In this document: positions 11,896 to 21,964 of the stretch, piece by piece
Layout: each line of letters begins with the position of its first letter
Numbering within the stretch: position 1 is the first letter of the stretch
Assembly (NCBI GenBank): GCA_963920635.1
Contig: OY987299.1
Span: 126,171,373-126,235,372 of the forward strand
Reading direction: 5' to 3'
Origin: Pseudeuparius sepicola
Taxonomy: Eukaryota; Arthropoda; Insecta; Coleoptera; Anthribidae
DNA: 64,000 nucleotides
Translations under genes and position numbers: made by a program
The notes under the pieces: model-generated
The model's database searches: none
The model's input: the letters and a program-made list of their open reading frames with translations, nothing else
What the model was told of the DNA's origin: nothing

Positions 11896-12389
11896 ATATA
11901 ATAAAGGTACCATCGAGTACATCGAGTCAGGGCCTTAGATGGACTTTTTCGATGTAAAGGGAGTCACAAATTTAAAAAATTAATAAATGTATTACGGGTT
12001 GTTAAGAATTATTGCGACAGGCGAAAATTTTCAAATTTTCTAGGTCACTCACTTTAAATGAATGAAGAAAGTAGATATAGTAAAATATTTAATAGGTATT
12101 ATTAAAAAATATTAGGCAAGTCAACTGGTGCTGCTATATGAAGTATGTACTCTTTTTCTTTCACAGAAAAGGCAGACAGACACTCAGAACTTCTTGAGTG
12201 AAGTGGAAGTAAAAATAGTTGTAAGTTAGCAGTAAATATCAATAAATTTTTGGCCACATGTCAATTTTTTTAGAAATTTTAAGGACAAGTAGTTTAACTG
12301 AAAATTATAAAATTATAAAATTGCATATATTTCTTCCTCTTTTATTCTCAGTGCCCCTTATCCCCTTATCGAGTAAGTACACATAGATC
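11896..12389. other. No feature recognised
   Basis: AT-rich spacer without coding character or relation to other parts of the window. Confidence 0.35.
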
Positions 12390-13027
12390 TACAGGGTGAG
12401 TCAGAATGTATAGTAAATACTTTAAAGGGGTGTTCGGCAGGTGGTTTTAAGGGGGGGTCTTTCATATAAAATTTTTCGATTTGGGCTTTCCTTGCCAAGT
12501 TATTCGAGTCTACAGGGTGACCCAAAAGTATTTTTTTATTTACATCTCAATAACGGCGCTACTTAAAATTTGAAATTTGGTATGTGTTATCTACTTACTG
12601 GAAAACGCCTTAGGGTAGTTTATTCATTTACATAGTAAAAACTAACAACCCCTATTATTTTTTCTGCTCAAACTTTTTTTGAGGTTATCTTTTTGGTCTT
12701 GCAGGTCCATCATTTCAGTGTATCTTATTTTACAACAAAAGTGTACTCTTGTTTCATAACGATAAAATCAACCGTTTGCGTTGAAATTGGCAAAACGTGC
12801 CCCAAAACACCTGTTGACTTCAACATTCGAAACGTAAAACTTTTACCTACCGCTTTCAAACGTTACACCTCGACTGTACCATTTAAACTGGATTTAAATC
12901 TGGATTGAATTTAACAAAATTTGAACACCCTATTTCAAGAAAACCAATGCTGTTTTGACCAATGTCCAATTGGTATTTTTTTTCCTATTTCGTCGCTCAA
13001 ATATTTGAAGTGGTGAATCACCCTGTA
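12390..13027. mobile_element. Foldback-type MITE or composite, TACAGGGTG ends
   Basis: Bounded by TACAGGGTGAGTCA and TGAATCACCCTGTA. A second internal TACAGGGTGACCC at 12512 suggests two elements fused or nested. The inner parts do not form long arms, so this is an internally rearranged element. No coding sequence. Confidence 0.5.
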
Positions 13028-13194
13028 TATAGCTTTAGCAAAAAGCCGCTGCCAGTGGAATCAGTGGAATGGTATTATTTACTAGTTAATATCAATTTTA
13101 TCTAAAGTCCACCACGAGAATGTATAAAAAATTACGTTCTGCCTCCCTAAATTTGAATTTCATATTCGTTAAAAATTCCCGAGGCCACGTTGAC
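13028..13194. other. No feature recognised
   Basis: Short spacer between the MITE end and the paralogous block. Confidence 0.3.
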
Positions 13195-13345
13195 ATCTCC
13201 GTGCTCTCCGAAAATTAGTGACCCACTTTTAAAGAATGTTTGGTGGTATTCCAGAGACGGCGTCGAAGGCCCTTTTCCAACTAGGGGCCAACCGAGGGAA
13301 TCAATATCCTGGGGCATGCACTCCGTACACCTGGATAGGAATACG
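13195..13345 (-). repeat. Paralogous GC-rich block, copy 2
   Basis: Reverse complement aligns with 4880-4995 over about 110 bp: TGCATGCCCC, GGATATTGATTCC, then a GGGCC word and a CGCCGTC word in the same order and spacing. In the frame reading ATG CCC, most differences between the two copies over 19 codons fall in third positions, but the sample is too small to prove coding. Confidence 0.5.
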
Positions 13346-13394
13346 TGCATGGGTTATAATGTTACGATATAGCAAGAAAAAAAATAACGTGGGA

Positions 13395-13445
13395 AGTGAA
13401 GCAATACTGGGCCAGGGCGGCTCATGGATGGGTGACCGCGATCTT
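13395..13445 (+). ncRNA. 5S rRNA-derived fragment (pseudogene or SINE head)
   Basis: GAAGTGAAGCAATACTGGGC followed by a GG-rich word and then TGGATGGGTGACCGC reproduces the internal control region of a 5S rRNA gene: box A (AAGTTAAGCAAC type), the intermediate element (TGGATGG) and box C (GGGTGACCGC). The first 38 or so bases and the 3' part of 5S rRNA are missing, and AT-rich sequence follows directly. It is either a 5S retropseudogene or the remains of a 5S-derived SINE. Confidence 0.7.
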
Positions 13446-14555
13446 TAAATAATTATATTTTCCTGAAGGGTCCATATGCATTTGTTATTTATTACATTCG
13501 TAGAATTTGTTTTATTAACCAATATTAAAAAAGGTTTAGCACAAATTCATGAAAAATAAATGAAAAATACGCAGCTTTGAGCAAAAACTTCTCAAAGTTT
13601 CAAATAATTATTTAAAAAACACAAAGCTTTTGACGTGGGTTGTAAACATGAATAAGTATTAGTCGATATCATAACTGGATCAAAGCACGAACAACTTTTC
13701 TTGTGGAGGGACGATAGGGGGCTTTATATATAAAGTGTAAAGGAAAGCTTTCAAGTGTTACGGTGCAAACACAGCGAGCTTTTTTATAGGATCACATCGG
13801 GAAAGTTCAAAGTATAAAATTAAAAGAGATTAAAAAGCTTTTATAACTCTTATTCGGGTGGGAAGCGAACCTTACATACTTTTCCCGCGATTCGCTTTGA
13901 GACGCAGAAAATAAAGTAGGGTTGGAATTCAACACAGAACACAAATTCACCAAAATTTATCAGTTAGTAATTTTATTAGACGTTAGGTAGCAAAAATTAC
14001 AAACGTGGGAAAATCTAAAAGCTGAGCTTTAGTATTGTAAAAATGAAATAGTAGAAGTGTTTGTCACATAAAAGTGATCCTCATAATAGAATTTTTTTTA
14101 TTTATTTGGGACATTACATCTGTCACCCATTGATTTCGCCAAAGTTCGTACGCAGAAATACTTTATCTGGGTTGTAGCTAGTATTGATACAACGAAGAAA
14201 AAAACTTTTTACTTCCATTGTAAACATGAGGAAATGTTTCAATTTTAATATTTTTTAACTACCTCGGAGTCTTTCTCATCCCATGCAGTGTAATAAACAA
14301 CTAAAAAAAATTGATGTATTAACCATAACAAAAAGAAAAGTTAGTGGCTTTGTGCAAGTAACTAAATTCTAATTTTTCTTTTTGAACTTTATCATCCTTT
14401 AATTAAATATTCAGATAAGTCATATTTTAGAAATAGCACGATGTATACAAATATCATAATTTGAAATTTGGTAGCGATTTGCTACAAAAAATAAACTGTC
14501 TGTAGGTACTTACCATAATCCAAGAGGGTTTTAACATGCACAATATTAAAAAGTA
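13446..14555. other. No gene; AT-rich spacer
   Basis: Low-complexity AT sequence; no ORF of coding character, no repeat relation seen. Confidence 0.35.
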
Positions 14556-14685
14556 TGTTTTCGTGGCATATCAGTAAAAGAATAATCTGTTGAGAAAAAA
14601 ATGGTCTACAGCCTGAAGTTGAACCCGGGACTCCTACTAGAACCGTAAGCACTTAACTAACTAAGCTACCGGAGCATATACACGG
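14556..14685 (-). mobile_element. tRNA-containing TIR element, diverged partial copy
   Basis: On the minus strand it aligns with 63250-63384: CTCCGGTAGCTTAGTTAGTT, then GTAGGAGTCCCGGGTTCAAC, then the GATATGCCAC end. The tRNA-like A box (TAGCTTAGTTAG) and a B box (GGTTCAACTTC) are recognisable. Only this half of the element is present. Confidence 0.65.
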
Positions 14686-14713
14686 AATTTTCATATTTTC
14701 TGTTATAATATTA

Positions 14714-15899
14714 TACAGGGTGATTCAGTTGTATTCTTGGACACTTTAACAGGTGATAGAAAACCACAAAATAACCGCACTTTCTTGTATACGCTATATT
14801 TTTTAAGGCCTTATAAAAAAGTTACAGGGTGTTAAAATTGTAAAAAATATGTGGACTTTATTGAATACTTACGAAAGTAGTTGAGCTACATAATATAAGT
14901 CATATTTGGTACACGTTATAACGGCATGGGTTAGCAGAAAACCTGTTACACTTTTAACAACAAGTGGCGGAAAAGTGGGTAATTATATTTCAATTGTTTT
15001 TTGAAAAAAAAAAAACCACCTTGTATATAGCAATAAAATGTATTCATTTTTTTTTTGTAAATTTTAGTTTTAAACAAAAAGTCTTCCTGGCATTTTTTTA
15101 TGTGTCATGGTTTCATGGCAAATTTGAATTTTTGTATTATTTCCGGGTATTTCTGAAAAATTATCAAAAAAAAATTATTGCTCTATAAGTAAGACTCAAA
15201 GTAGAAATTATGTGTTTACTATTTTAAATAAACTAACTTTTTCAATAAACTTACCTACTTAAAGCTATACCTTTGAAGATACAGGGTCTAAAAAATTAAA
15301 GGAATATAAAATTAATGTTACGCTGTGTATCTTGAAAGTAAAACCTTGAATGCGTAATTTTTTTGGGAAAAGTTACTGTATTTAAAGTAAGAAACACATT
15401 TTTTCTACTTTGAGTATTACTTATGGAGCGAATTTTTAAGTTAATTTTTCAGAAATACCCCGAAATAATACTAAAAAATAAAATGTGCTATGAAACCATG
15501 ACACATATGAAAAAATGCTAAGAGAACGTTTTTGTTTACAATTAAAATTTGCATAAGAAATTGAATACATTTTATTGCTATCCAAGGTGATTCATTTTTT
15601 TTTCTAAAAACAATAATTGTAGATACTAATTACCCACTTCCCCGCCACTGGTTGTTCAAGGTGTTTGATATTAACAGGTTTTATGCTAACCCATGCCGAT
15701 ATAACGTGCACCAAATTTGACTTAAATATCTCAACTAGTTTGGTAAATATTCAAAGAAGTCCACATATTTGTTCCAACTTTTACACCCTGTAACTTTTTA
15801 TAGGGCCTTAAAAAGATATAGTTTATACAAGAAAGTGCAGTTATTTTTTTGCCTTTCTATCATCTGTTGTGTCCCAGAGTAAAACCGAATCACCCTGTA
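14714..15899. mobile_element. Foldback element, TACAGGGTGATTC ends
   Basis: A 1.19 kb palindrome with arms of about 570 bp meeting near 15305. Ends are TACAGGGTGATTCAG and its reverse complement; TA flanks both sides (14712-14713, 15900-15901). Arms differ by many scattered substitutions and small indels, so the insertion is old. Frames inside are palindrome artefacts. Confidence 0.85.
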
Positions 15900-16796
15900 T
15901 ACACAACTCAACCACTTAATATACCCCATCTTTTGTGAACGTGGGAAAAGAAAATACTCGAAGAACGCAAAAAAACACCGCCCAAAAAGAAATTCTTAGA
16001 AATCCTGCACGATAAAACCCTCACCAGTGTTAAAATAAGAACAATTAATTATCCTCTGTAATTTTCGATATTTTATAAATGGTGATACCTTCAAAATGGC
16101 CGCTTATATCAATTTAGCGATGCCTTTAATACGATACATTAGAGCCCATTACAGTTTTCTTTTCTTTGGGGCAGCTTGGGTTGGGCAAACCCTTTTTCTT
16201 CTAACGTAGCACAATGCTTCATGTCTTCAGATTTCAGGGGTTACCTTTTGTAGCAACTTAATGGAGCTAACGCCCCTATTATTTAACGATCTGCAAACAT
16301 CGTTATATAAGTGTTTTTATCGTCATTATTTTTACAGGTACACACACTTTTCAAAAGAATAACGTAAAAGAGAAAATAATTGTAGCATACAAATATTTTC
16401 GGTATAGTAAAAACGCATACATGCTGCGCTAAATCTCCATTTAATTTACTTGTGTGCACATTTGGGGTAAATATATCTGAAACATCCGTTCGCGCAAAAA
16501 TTCGCAAAGGTAAACACACCCGAAAAATTTTGCGACAAAACAAGCATATACTGTAAAATAAATCTGTGGTTTTTCCGGTGTACGGAACTGTTTCGCTTAA
16601 ACTAAATTGTTACAGAGGCAGCGCCGTACCGCAGGAAGAGTAAGCACTGTAAATATATTTACTCTCGATTTTTTAATATCTAGTGCAAGTGAGCACAAAC
16701 TTATTTTAACAAAATTTCACTGGTTAAGCTCACAGTTTACTTCCCATTATTAATGAAGTATTAATCAAAATGTGTACAGACCTGCAAAATATGTGG
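15900..16796. other. No gene recognised
   Basis: AT-rich unique sequence. The 86-residue minus-strand frame at 16283-16543 shows no known motif and unusual composition; I do not call it. Confidence 0.35.
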
Positions 16797-16860
16797 AAGG
16801 GAGAGAGAGAGATGGGAGAGGAAAGGAGAGACGAATCGTGTGTGAGAGAGAGGAGAGAAA
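16797..16860. repeat. GA-rich simple sequence
   Basis: Imperfect GA repeat with GAGAGAGAGAG, GGGAGAGG and GTGAGAGAGAGG segments. Confidence 0.85.
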
Positions 16861-16987
16861 CAATCGTTTATTCTTTGTAAAATTGAAGAACTCCCAAATT
16901 ACTTGTCCTACAGGGACAGGGTCTCTATTACATCTATTTTGTTGATTCTAGAACAATATGAACGATGAACATTATGCATTCATACCT

Positions 16988-17519
16988 TTAAAAACTACTT
17001 TTATTCAAATTGCTGTCAATATGTATTGTTCTGGTTTTGACGATATTCACCGGTAAATCTGATGCGTGGACACTTAGTGGGGGTAGCAAACGATTGGAAT
17101 AACCGAGCAATGTGGCAATCGAGTCTTTTGGTCGAAAATCAATCGTATATTTATCGCTGTATGTTTCACACTGTAGAGTATTAGTATTGGCTTTCAACAT
17201 TGAGTAAAGGAATAAATATTTACTCAATGCTTTCAATGAAAAATCGGGTATTTGGTTAAGATTTCTTAAAATTTTAATTATCGCCGTCTCTATGGCAGAA
17301 ATGTCATAAGATCCTGTGGGTATTTCTAAAACTTTCAGTTCGTTTGCTTGATCGATTAAATAAAATTTATTATTCGGTGCCTCAATATTCGGTATCGTAT
17401 TATATGAATAAAACCCGAGCAACGCTAAGCCGTATTAAAGTTGGGTCTAAATAAATGGGGTTATTGTAATCAACCGAGAGCATAGAGCTGTAGCCTTTCA
17501 ACGTGAATAACAACGACAT
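16988..17519 (-). pseudogene. Polinton/adintovirus-type structural (capsid-like) gene relic
   Basis: The translation from the ATG at 17519 has the start of a protein family common in insects and cnidarians beside a Polinton protease: an SSMLSVDY-like segment, then YNTIPNIEAPNNKFY, and farther on SIATLLGYSNR and DLPVNIVK. The family is thought to be a virion structural protein of Maverick/Polinton elements. The reading frame is broken once near 17435-17440, and the protein ends after the DLPVNIVK segment where family members continue, so the 3' end is lost. Together with the protease gene just upstream it marks a Polinton fragment. It is a dead relic. Confidence 0.7.
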
Positions 17520-17539
17520 GACTAATAGTTTTAAGTCGG

Positions 17540-17911
17540 TCAGCTCTTTTTATAAAGAAATTCGAGACAAAGATGTCCACAATTTATTTCATTAAATTTT
17601 TTATATGCGTCGTTATTATACACAACTTTAACTTTTCCCAAATATTTAACAAGTTCCATCGGTGGTTTTAAGTTACCAAAACTATCAAAGTATTTAACAA
17701 TATTCTTATCTTTCTTATATGCTACCCAATGATTGCCTCTATTGTTTTTAAACATCCAAATTAATAATTGACGGTACATACGCATGTGGTTTGCTTGGAA
17801 GTGCATCTCTCATGAATACAACTCTAAAATATGACAACTTTAATTTCCTATCAAATTTTTCGAGGTCAACGTTATAGTAGTTAATGGTCTCGTGCCGCAG
17901 ATCTCCGTCCT
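17540..17911 (-). pseudogene. Polinton adenain-like cysteine protease relic
   Basis: Reads on the minus strand. An upstream segment contains VVFMRDALPSKP; after a frameshift near 17755-17765 the main part contains GNHWVAYKK (catalytic His), YFDSFG (acidic residue region) and NCGHLCLEFL (catalytic Cys). This His, Asp/Glu, Cys order is that of adenovirus-type proteases (peptidase C5 family) encoded by Polintons, which mature virion proteins. The 5' part of the gene is absent beyond about 17911. It lies 20 bp upstream of the capsid-like gene on the same strand, as in related elements. The frameshift makes it non-functional. Confidence 0.8.
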
Positions 17912-18547
17912 TTTAGATTTGCATCTCCGAATTTCCCATGCATATAAACTGATATTCTCCGCAACGAAATAACGAAATTATAAATAAACCTGGCAGATTA
18001 CGGGCGAAAACGTCGGAAAACTTTCCGGCTCTCGGCACGCCACTGAGAGCGGCCGCGGCTGCAGCTGTTCCCATTTTATTGTGATACGGGACGGGGCGAA
18101 ACTTCCGCGAAATATTCGTAAAGTTGCACTGAAGCAGGCGAAAGATGTTCCGTTCCCGAGAGTTTATGGAAAGCTCCGGAGTTTGCCCGGAGAATTTACC
18201 GGAAAAACTCATCCCGGCACGAAACAATGATCCCGGCTAACTTTGTTTCGAGCTGCATCAATGATGGAAACATTTCGCGAAATGAACTGTACGCGATTTA
18301 AGTTGCGGACGTGGGTGCACGTGAAATTATTCTTTTGTTGGCACGCAAACTCGTTTGGGGTACAATTTGCAACAAATAATGTACACGTTTCTGGTGTATT
18401 CGGGGAAATTCGTTTCAGCGCAAAATTGAGCTTTAGTAATAATTCTTGAACCTATTACTGGCAAGCACAACATTGTTATAGTGTATGAGGCACTCAAGGT
18501 CCGTAAGGCATAATGTAAGTAGGTTGCCTCTTGTTGAGAGAGAGAGG
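17912..18547. other. GC-rich unique island
   Basis: Starts right at the edge of the Polinton relic. Contains several self-complementary words (GAAAACTTTCC, CGGAGTTTGCCCGG). No coding pattern on either strand. It resembles the other islands (4.7, 23.0, 49.3 kb) in composition only; a GA-rich stretch lies at 18537-18551. Confidence 0.4.
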
Positions 18548-18557
18548 GAGCATATTC

Positions 18558-19725
18558 CGAGGCCTACGATAAAGACAGGCCATGGAGCACAAAAATCACG
18601 TGACCATCTTAGTCCGACGTTACATGTCATTTGTCACATAACTGAAAGCGGCAGCTTGGGTTTTGAGAAGTTTTAAATGTTCAAAGTGTTTTTAAACGTC
18701 TTAGTTTATATTTTAGAAACAAGTTTGTGTCTATTGCGTGTGTGTCTTGGCGGAGGGGAACCGCCCAGGTATTATTATGACCTCTGGATGGAAGTCCAGG
18801 AGTATTGGTGCCGCTCGCGCCGACACGTGAGCGCCTTAAGGTAAGGGGAATTCTCCCCCCAGAATGGATATGGACAGTTTGGCCTGAGACACAGACGGGT
18901 GAACTGCTTACGGGAGATCCGCGAGTTCAGACGGTCCGGGTGGCTGGAAGCCGTTCCCGCGTTCACCACGTTCGGGTTTGCGTATTTTGTATTCACCATT
19001 CACCTTGTGCGAAATAAATCAATGTTGTAACGTACTCGAGAATTTTCGTTGTCGACCCACGCCCTGATACGGTTCCTATTCAGCCTTTCACGCTGCCGAT
19101 CAACTGGGACCTTGTCAATATTTACAGTATACTGAGGTGAGTTTTCAATTTCGTAAAAAATTACCTAAATACCAAATATTGGGTCTGTTTGTATTATATT
19201 TATACATATCACAAAAGCCAGGAAGAAAATGTCACCATATAACAATATTTGCTTTACCGCGGGATGAAAACTTGCGCCAAAAATGGATTCGTTAAATTCC
19301 AACTGAGATTTAATTTCTAAAAAACCCTGAACTATGTGTGGCTAACACATTTTCAAGAAAGTGAAACAATTAAAGTGGACAAATATGTGTTGTGGGAGGA
19401 AAATACCTATAGAGAATATCACCTAAGCTAAAGGAAGGTGCTGTCCCAACAATTTTTGGGAACGTGCCAAAATATTTGAGTGCAGCGCTGTTTAACTCTC
19501 AGCTCAAAACAGCTGAGGCAGGTTGAAAATTTTGAAAAAACAATTAGAGAAAGCCTGGATGCACAAAACCAATAATGTAATAGAAGCAAGGAAACTCGCC
19601 AAATTGTTACTAAATTTGTTTTTTCTACTTATCTCCAAAAATGTCTTTAATTATATAGGACTAAGTTGGACACGTGACTACGCGATTATGCGTTAGCGCC
19701 ATGGCCTGTCTATATCGTTGGCCTC
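18558..19725 (+). mobile_element. 10-bp-TSD element (GGCC-ended family), complete copy 2
   Basis: Ends are CGAGGCCTACGATAAAGACA and, inverted, TGTCTATATCGTTGGCCTC, giving a terminal inverted repeat of about 25 bp. The 10-bp word GAGCATATTC flanks it exactly at 18548-18557 and 19726-19735. Internal parts: a 5' block, a GC-rich block with an AATAAA signal near 19013, and an AT-rich 3' block. Target duplications of 9-11 bp are typical of Mutator-like elements, so a non-autonomous MULE is the best guess. No transposase domain is visible. Confidence 0.85.
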
Positions 19726-20265
19726 GAGCATATTCTGGATGACGTCATGGAAATGCTGACAATAATTATTAATATTGTCGGTAAGACAACGATCGTTTGA
19801 GATAGATCTATTACAATTTATGTTATGCCCATTTTACAAGAAATTCCATTTCAATTTTTATTAAGATAAATTTAAAAAAATGTAGCAAGCAAAACTGACG
19901 ACAGATTACTTTTATCCAGGCACAGAATAGTAAAAAGAAACTCAATCCAACGATGTTACAAATTTCATACATTTGAACATTTCAAGTTTCCTAAGTTAAA
20001 TGCTATAGAAACGTTGAACATTGGTAAGCAGCAATAAATTTTAAAAGAGAATGTATAGGGTGTCCCCGGTTTTTGTAGAAAAACTCATCATATTTTACAA
20101 GAATTCTGTAACATTTTCATATTTTGTTTTTTTATCTTTGGAACAAAAATATATAATATCGATTTCTAACTCGACATGTAGTAATAGGTCATCAAGGACC
20201 ATATATGTATGCGGAAGAACCACGCTATTATTTTTTATTTCGTTGCAACTTGCGAATTAGACTAA
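19726..20265. other. No gene recognised
   Basis: AT-rich; a lone AGGGTGTCCC end near 20058 is probably foldback debris. Confidence 0.35.
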
Positions 20266-20267
20266 TA

Positions 20268-21075
20268 TAAGTTGGGAATCACGAACCTTTGGAATACCTC
20301 CTTTTCTTAACTGCACACACCAAAACTTTGCTTTTTTGCACTCAACGCGCGATTCGCTAATCATGTCTAATCCACTTATTACTATCCTATTCTATTTATA
20401 CTGTGAACTAAATACTATATTATTCCTAAGTCTCTACTTGTCAATTTATTAACATGTATAAGGGGCTGTAGGGGATTGGTCTCTTATTTTTATATAGACT
20501 AAATTTACATTTTGAAATTTCCTGATTTTCATAAGCGTCTAATAATCTCCTATCAGGTAGATACTTTAGTAATTTTAAATTTTCTCTTGTTAATCTATGA
20601 TATCTTCAAAAACATGTTCGGCAATGCTATAGATTTTTCCAATCGACCATACTTTAAATGCCTCATATTATGTTCGTTAAATCTAGTTTTTATGGAACGT
20701 CTAGTTTGTCCAACATACCTTTGATTACAATCTGAACAGCTAACTTCATATATTCCACTTTTTTCTAAAAGAATAATTATTTTGTCCTTCGGGTTACCTA
20801 TATAGGTTTTTAATATTATCTGAAGATTTATATATACTAATTTTAGTCCAGCATGATTAAACACTTTTTATAGACCTTTCGTGAACCGCGGGTTGTACGG
20901 ATTAGAAACATATTTAGTATTATTTGTTTTTTTTTTCCTAAAGTTAGTGGGATCTTGAAGTTTTTCTTATATTTGTGTTTATTGATTAACTTTTTTACCA
21001 TGTTTGTGTCGTAACCATTGACCTGGGCGATGTTCTTTATCCTAGTTTTTTTCTATATTACATTTTCTGAAATAA
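20268..21075 (-). mobile_element. Penelope-like element, 5'-truncated (family 1)
   Basis: Minus-strand relic with a GIY-YIG nuclease domain and, near its 3' end (20333-20375), a degraded remnant of the hammerhead region that is intact at 41761-41812. The 3' tail sequence AACCTTTGG...CACACACCAAAACTTTG is shared with 41691-41760. The reverse transcriptase core is missing. It lies head to head with the fragment at 21090. Confidence 0.8.
20560..21062 (-). pseudogene. Penelope-like element C-terminal region with GIY-YIG nuclease
   Basis: Starting near 21045 the minus strand reads KNIAQVNGYDTNMVKKLINK, the linker after the reverse transcriptase seen in Penelope proteins, then a stop codon near 20868. 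It continues with SGIYEVSCSDCNQRYVGQT and RRSIKTRFNEH, the GIY-YIG endonuclease core with its Arg helix. A frameshift near 20630 separates SIAEHVFED from the upstream frame. The GIY and YVG motifs and the Arg are present, but the stop and frameshift make it inactive. Confidence 0.8.
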
Positions 21076-21089
21076 GATGGTAATTTACT

Positions 21090-21312
21090 AATCTGTGTGT
21101 TAGAAATTGAAAGCTAGCTTACATAAGTATCTACCTGATAGGAGATTATTAGAATCTTAGGAAAGTCTGGATATTTCAAAATTTTAAAGTTTAAAAAAGG
21201 ATAAGAGACCAATCATCATCTCCTGATGATGCTAACATGGTTAGCGAAACGCTTGTCGAATGCAAAAAAAACAAAGTTTTGGTTTGCGGCGGTAAGCAAA
21301 AGAAATATTTGC
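21090..21312 (+). mobile_element. Penelope family 1 fragment, inverted relative to its neighbour
   Basis: 21130-21215 is the reverse complement of 20470-20570 (shared AAGTATCTACCTGATAGGAG and GATTATTAGA). It continues into a hammerhead-like motif at 21218-21264 and the GTTTTGGTTTGCGG tail. The two fragments together form an inverted pair with a spacer of coding relic, a structure often left by Penelope insertion. Confidence 0.7.
21218..21264 (+). ncRNA. Hammerhead ribozyme motif in Penelope fragment
   Basis: CTGATGA is followed by one T, a hairpin GCTAAC-ATG-GTTAGC (perfect six-pair stem II) and then GAAA, C, four bases, G and TC. This gives the conserved core CUGAUGA...GAAA...GUC with a very short stem III, as known for hammerheads of Penelope-like elements. 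Stem I is weak here (CTC against GAA). One extra base follows CTGATGA. The motif is likely real; activity is doubtful. Confidence 0.65.
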
Positions 21313-21964
21313 GAATTGAAGATTCACAATCATTCAGAAGAAGTGGGAATTTGTTGTACAGTTTTTATATAAAATAATCATAATGAGCCATAAGTAGGTA
21401 GTAGAAAAATATTTAAACTACAAAAAATGAGGAGTTTGCATCACCTTATAACCTGTGACTTAAAAAATATACTGAAAATCCGGAAAATCCTTGGCAGACC
21501 CTTTCAAGATATCTAAGGAAAATGAACAGTTTATTGTTATTGAAAAGACACGCAACTCACAGGAAATCATTTTAATAACCTTCGAATGCAATTAATTACT
21601 TATTCATATCAGCTACATCATCATGCGACATTAACTTAATTTTGAGGCACTTTCATAACTAATGGTAGAAATAAGGAAACGCAATTCTCTTACAATTTTT
21701 TTCCAATTAGTTTCTTGACATGAAATCTAAGATTATTTCACCAGTAGGCAAGTGTGATCAAGCTAGAATGTTTCGGGTATAGGTTTTATGCTGACTTACT
21801 GGCTTTCCTAATTAATTTCAAACCAACACCGCACAAAATTGCAATAATTGCGTATAGCAGCTCTCGAAAGATGATAACTAAACGTTCATCTGCGATCCCA
21901 TTCTCTCATAAATATTTTCAAAGAGTCATTTAATTCTTAATTGGGTTTTTCGCCACCAAACTGA
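21313..21964. other. No gene recognised
   Basis: AT-rich spacer; no coding or repeat signal beyond the flanking Penelope pieces. Confidence 0.35.

Noticed and set aside
11450..11896. A 148-codon frame on the minus strand, proline and arginine rich
   Set aside because: It covers the GC-rich LTR-like block in the opposite direction; the composition explains the lack of stops and no motif is visible.
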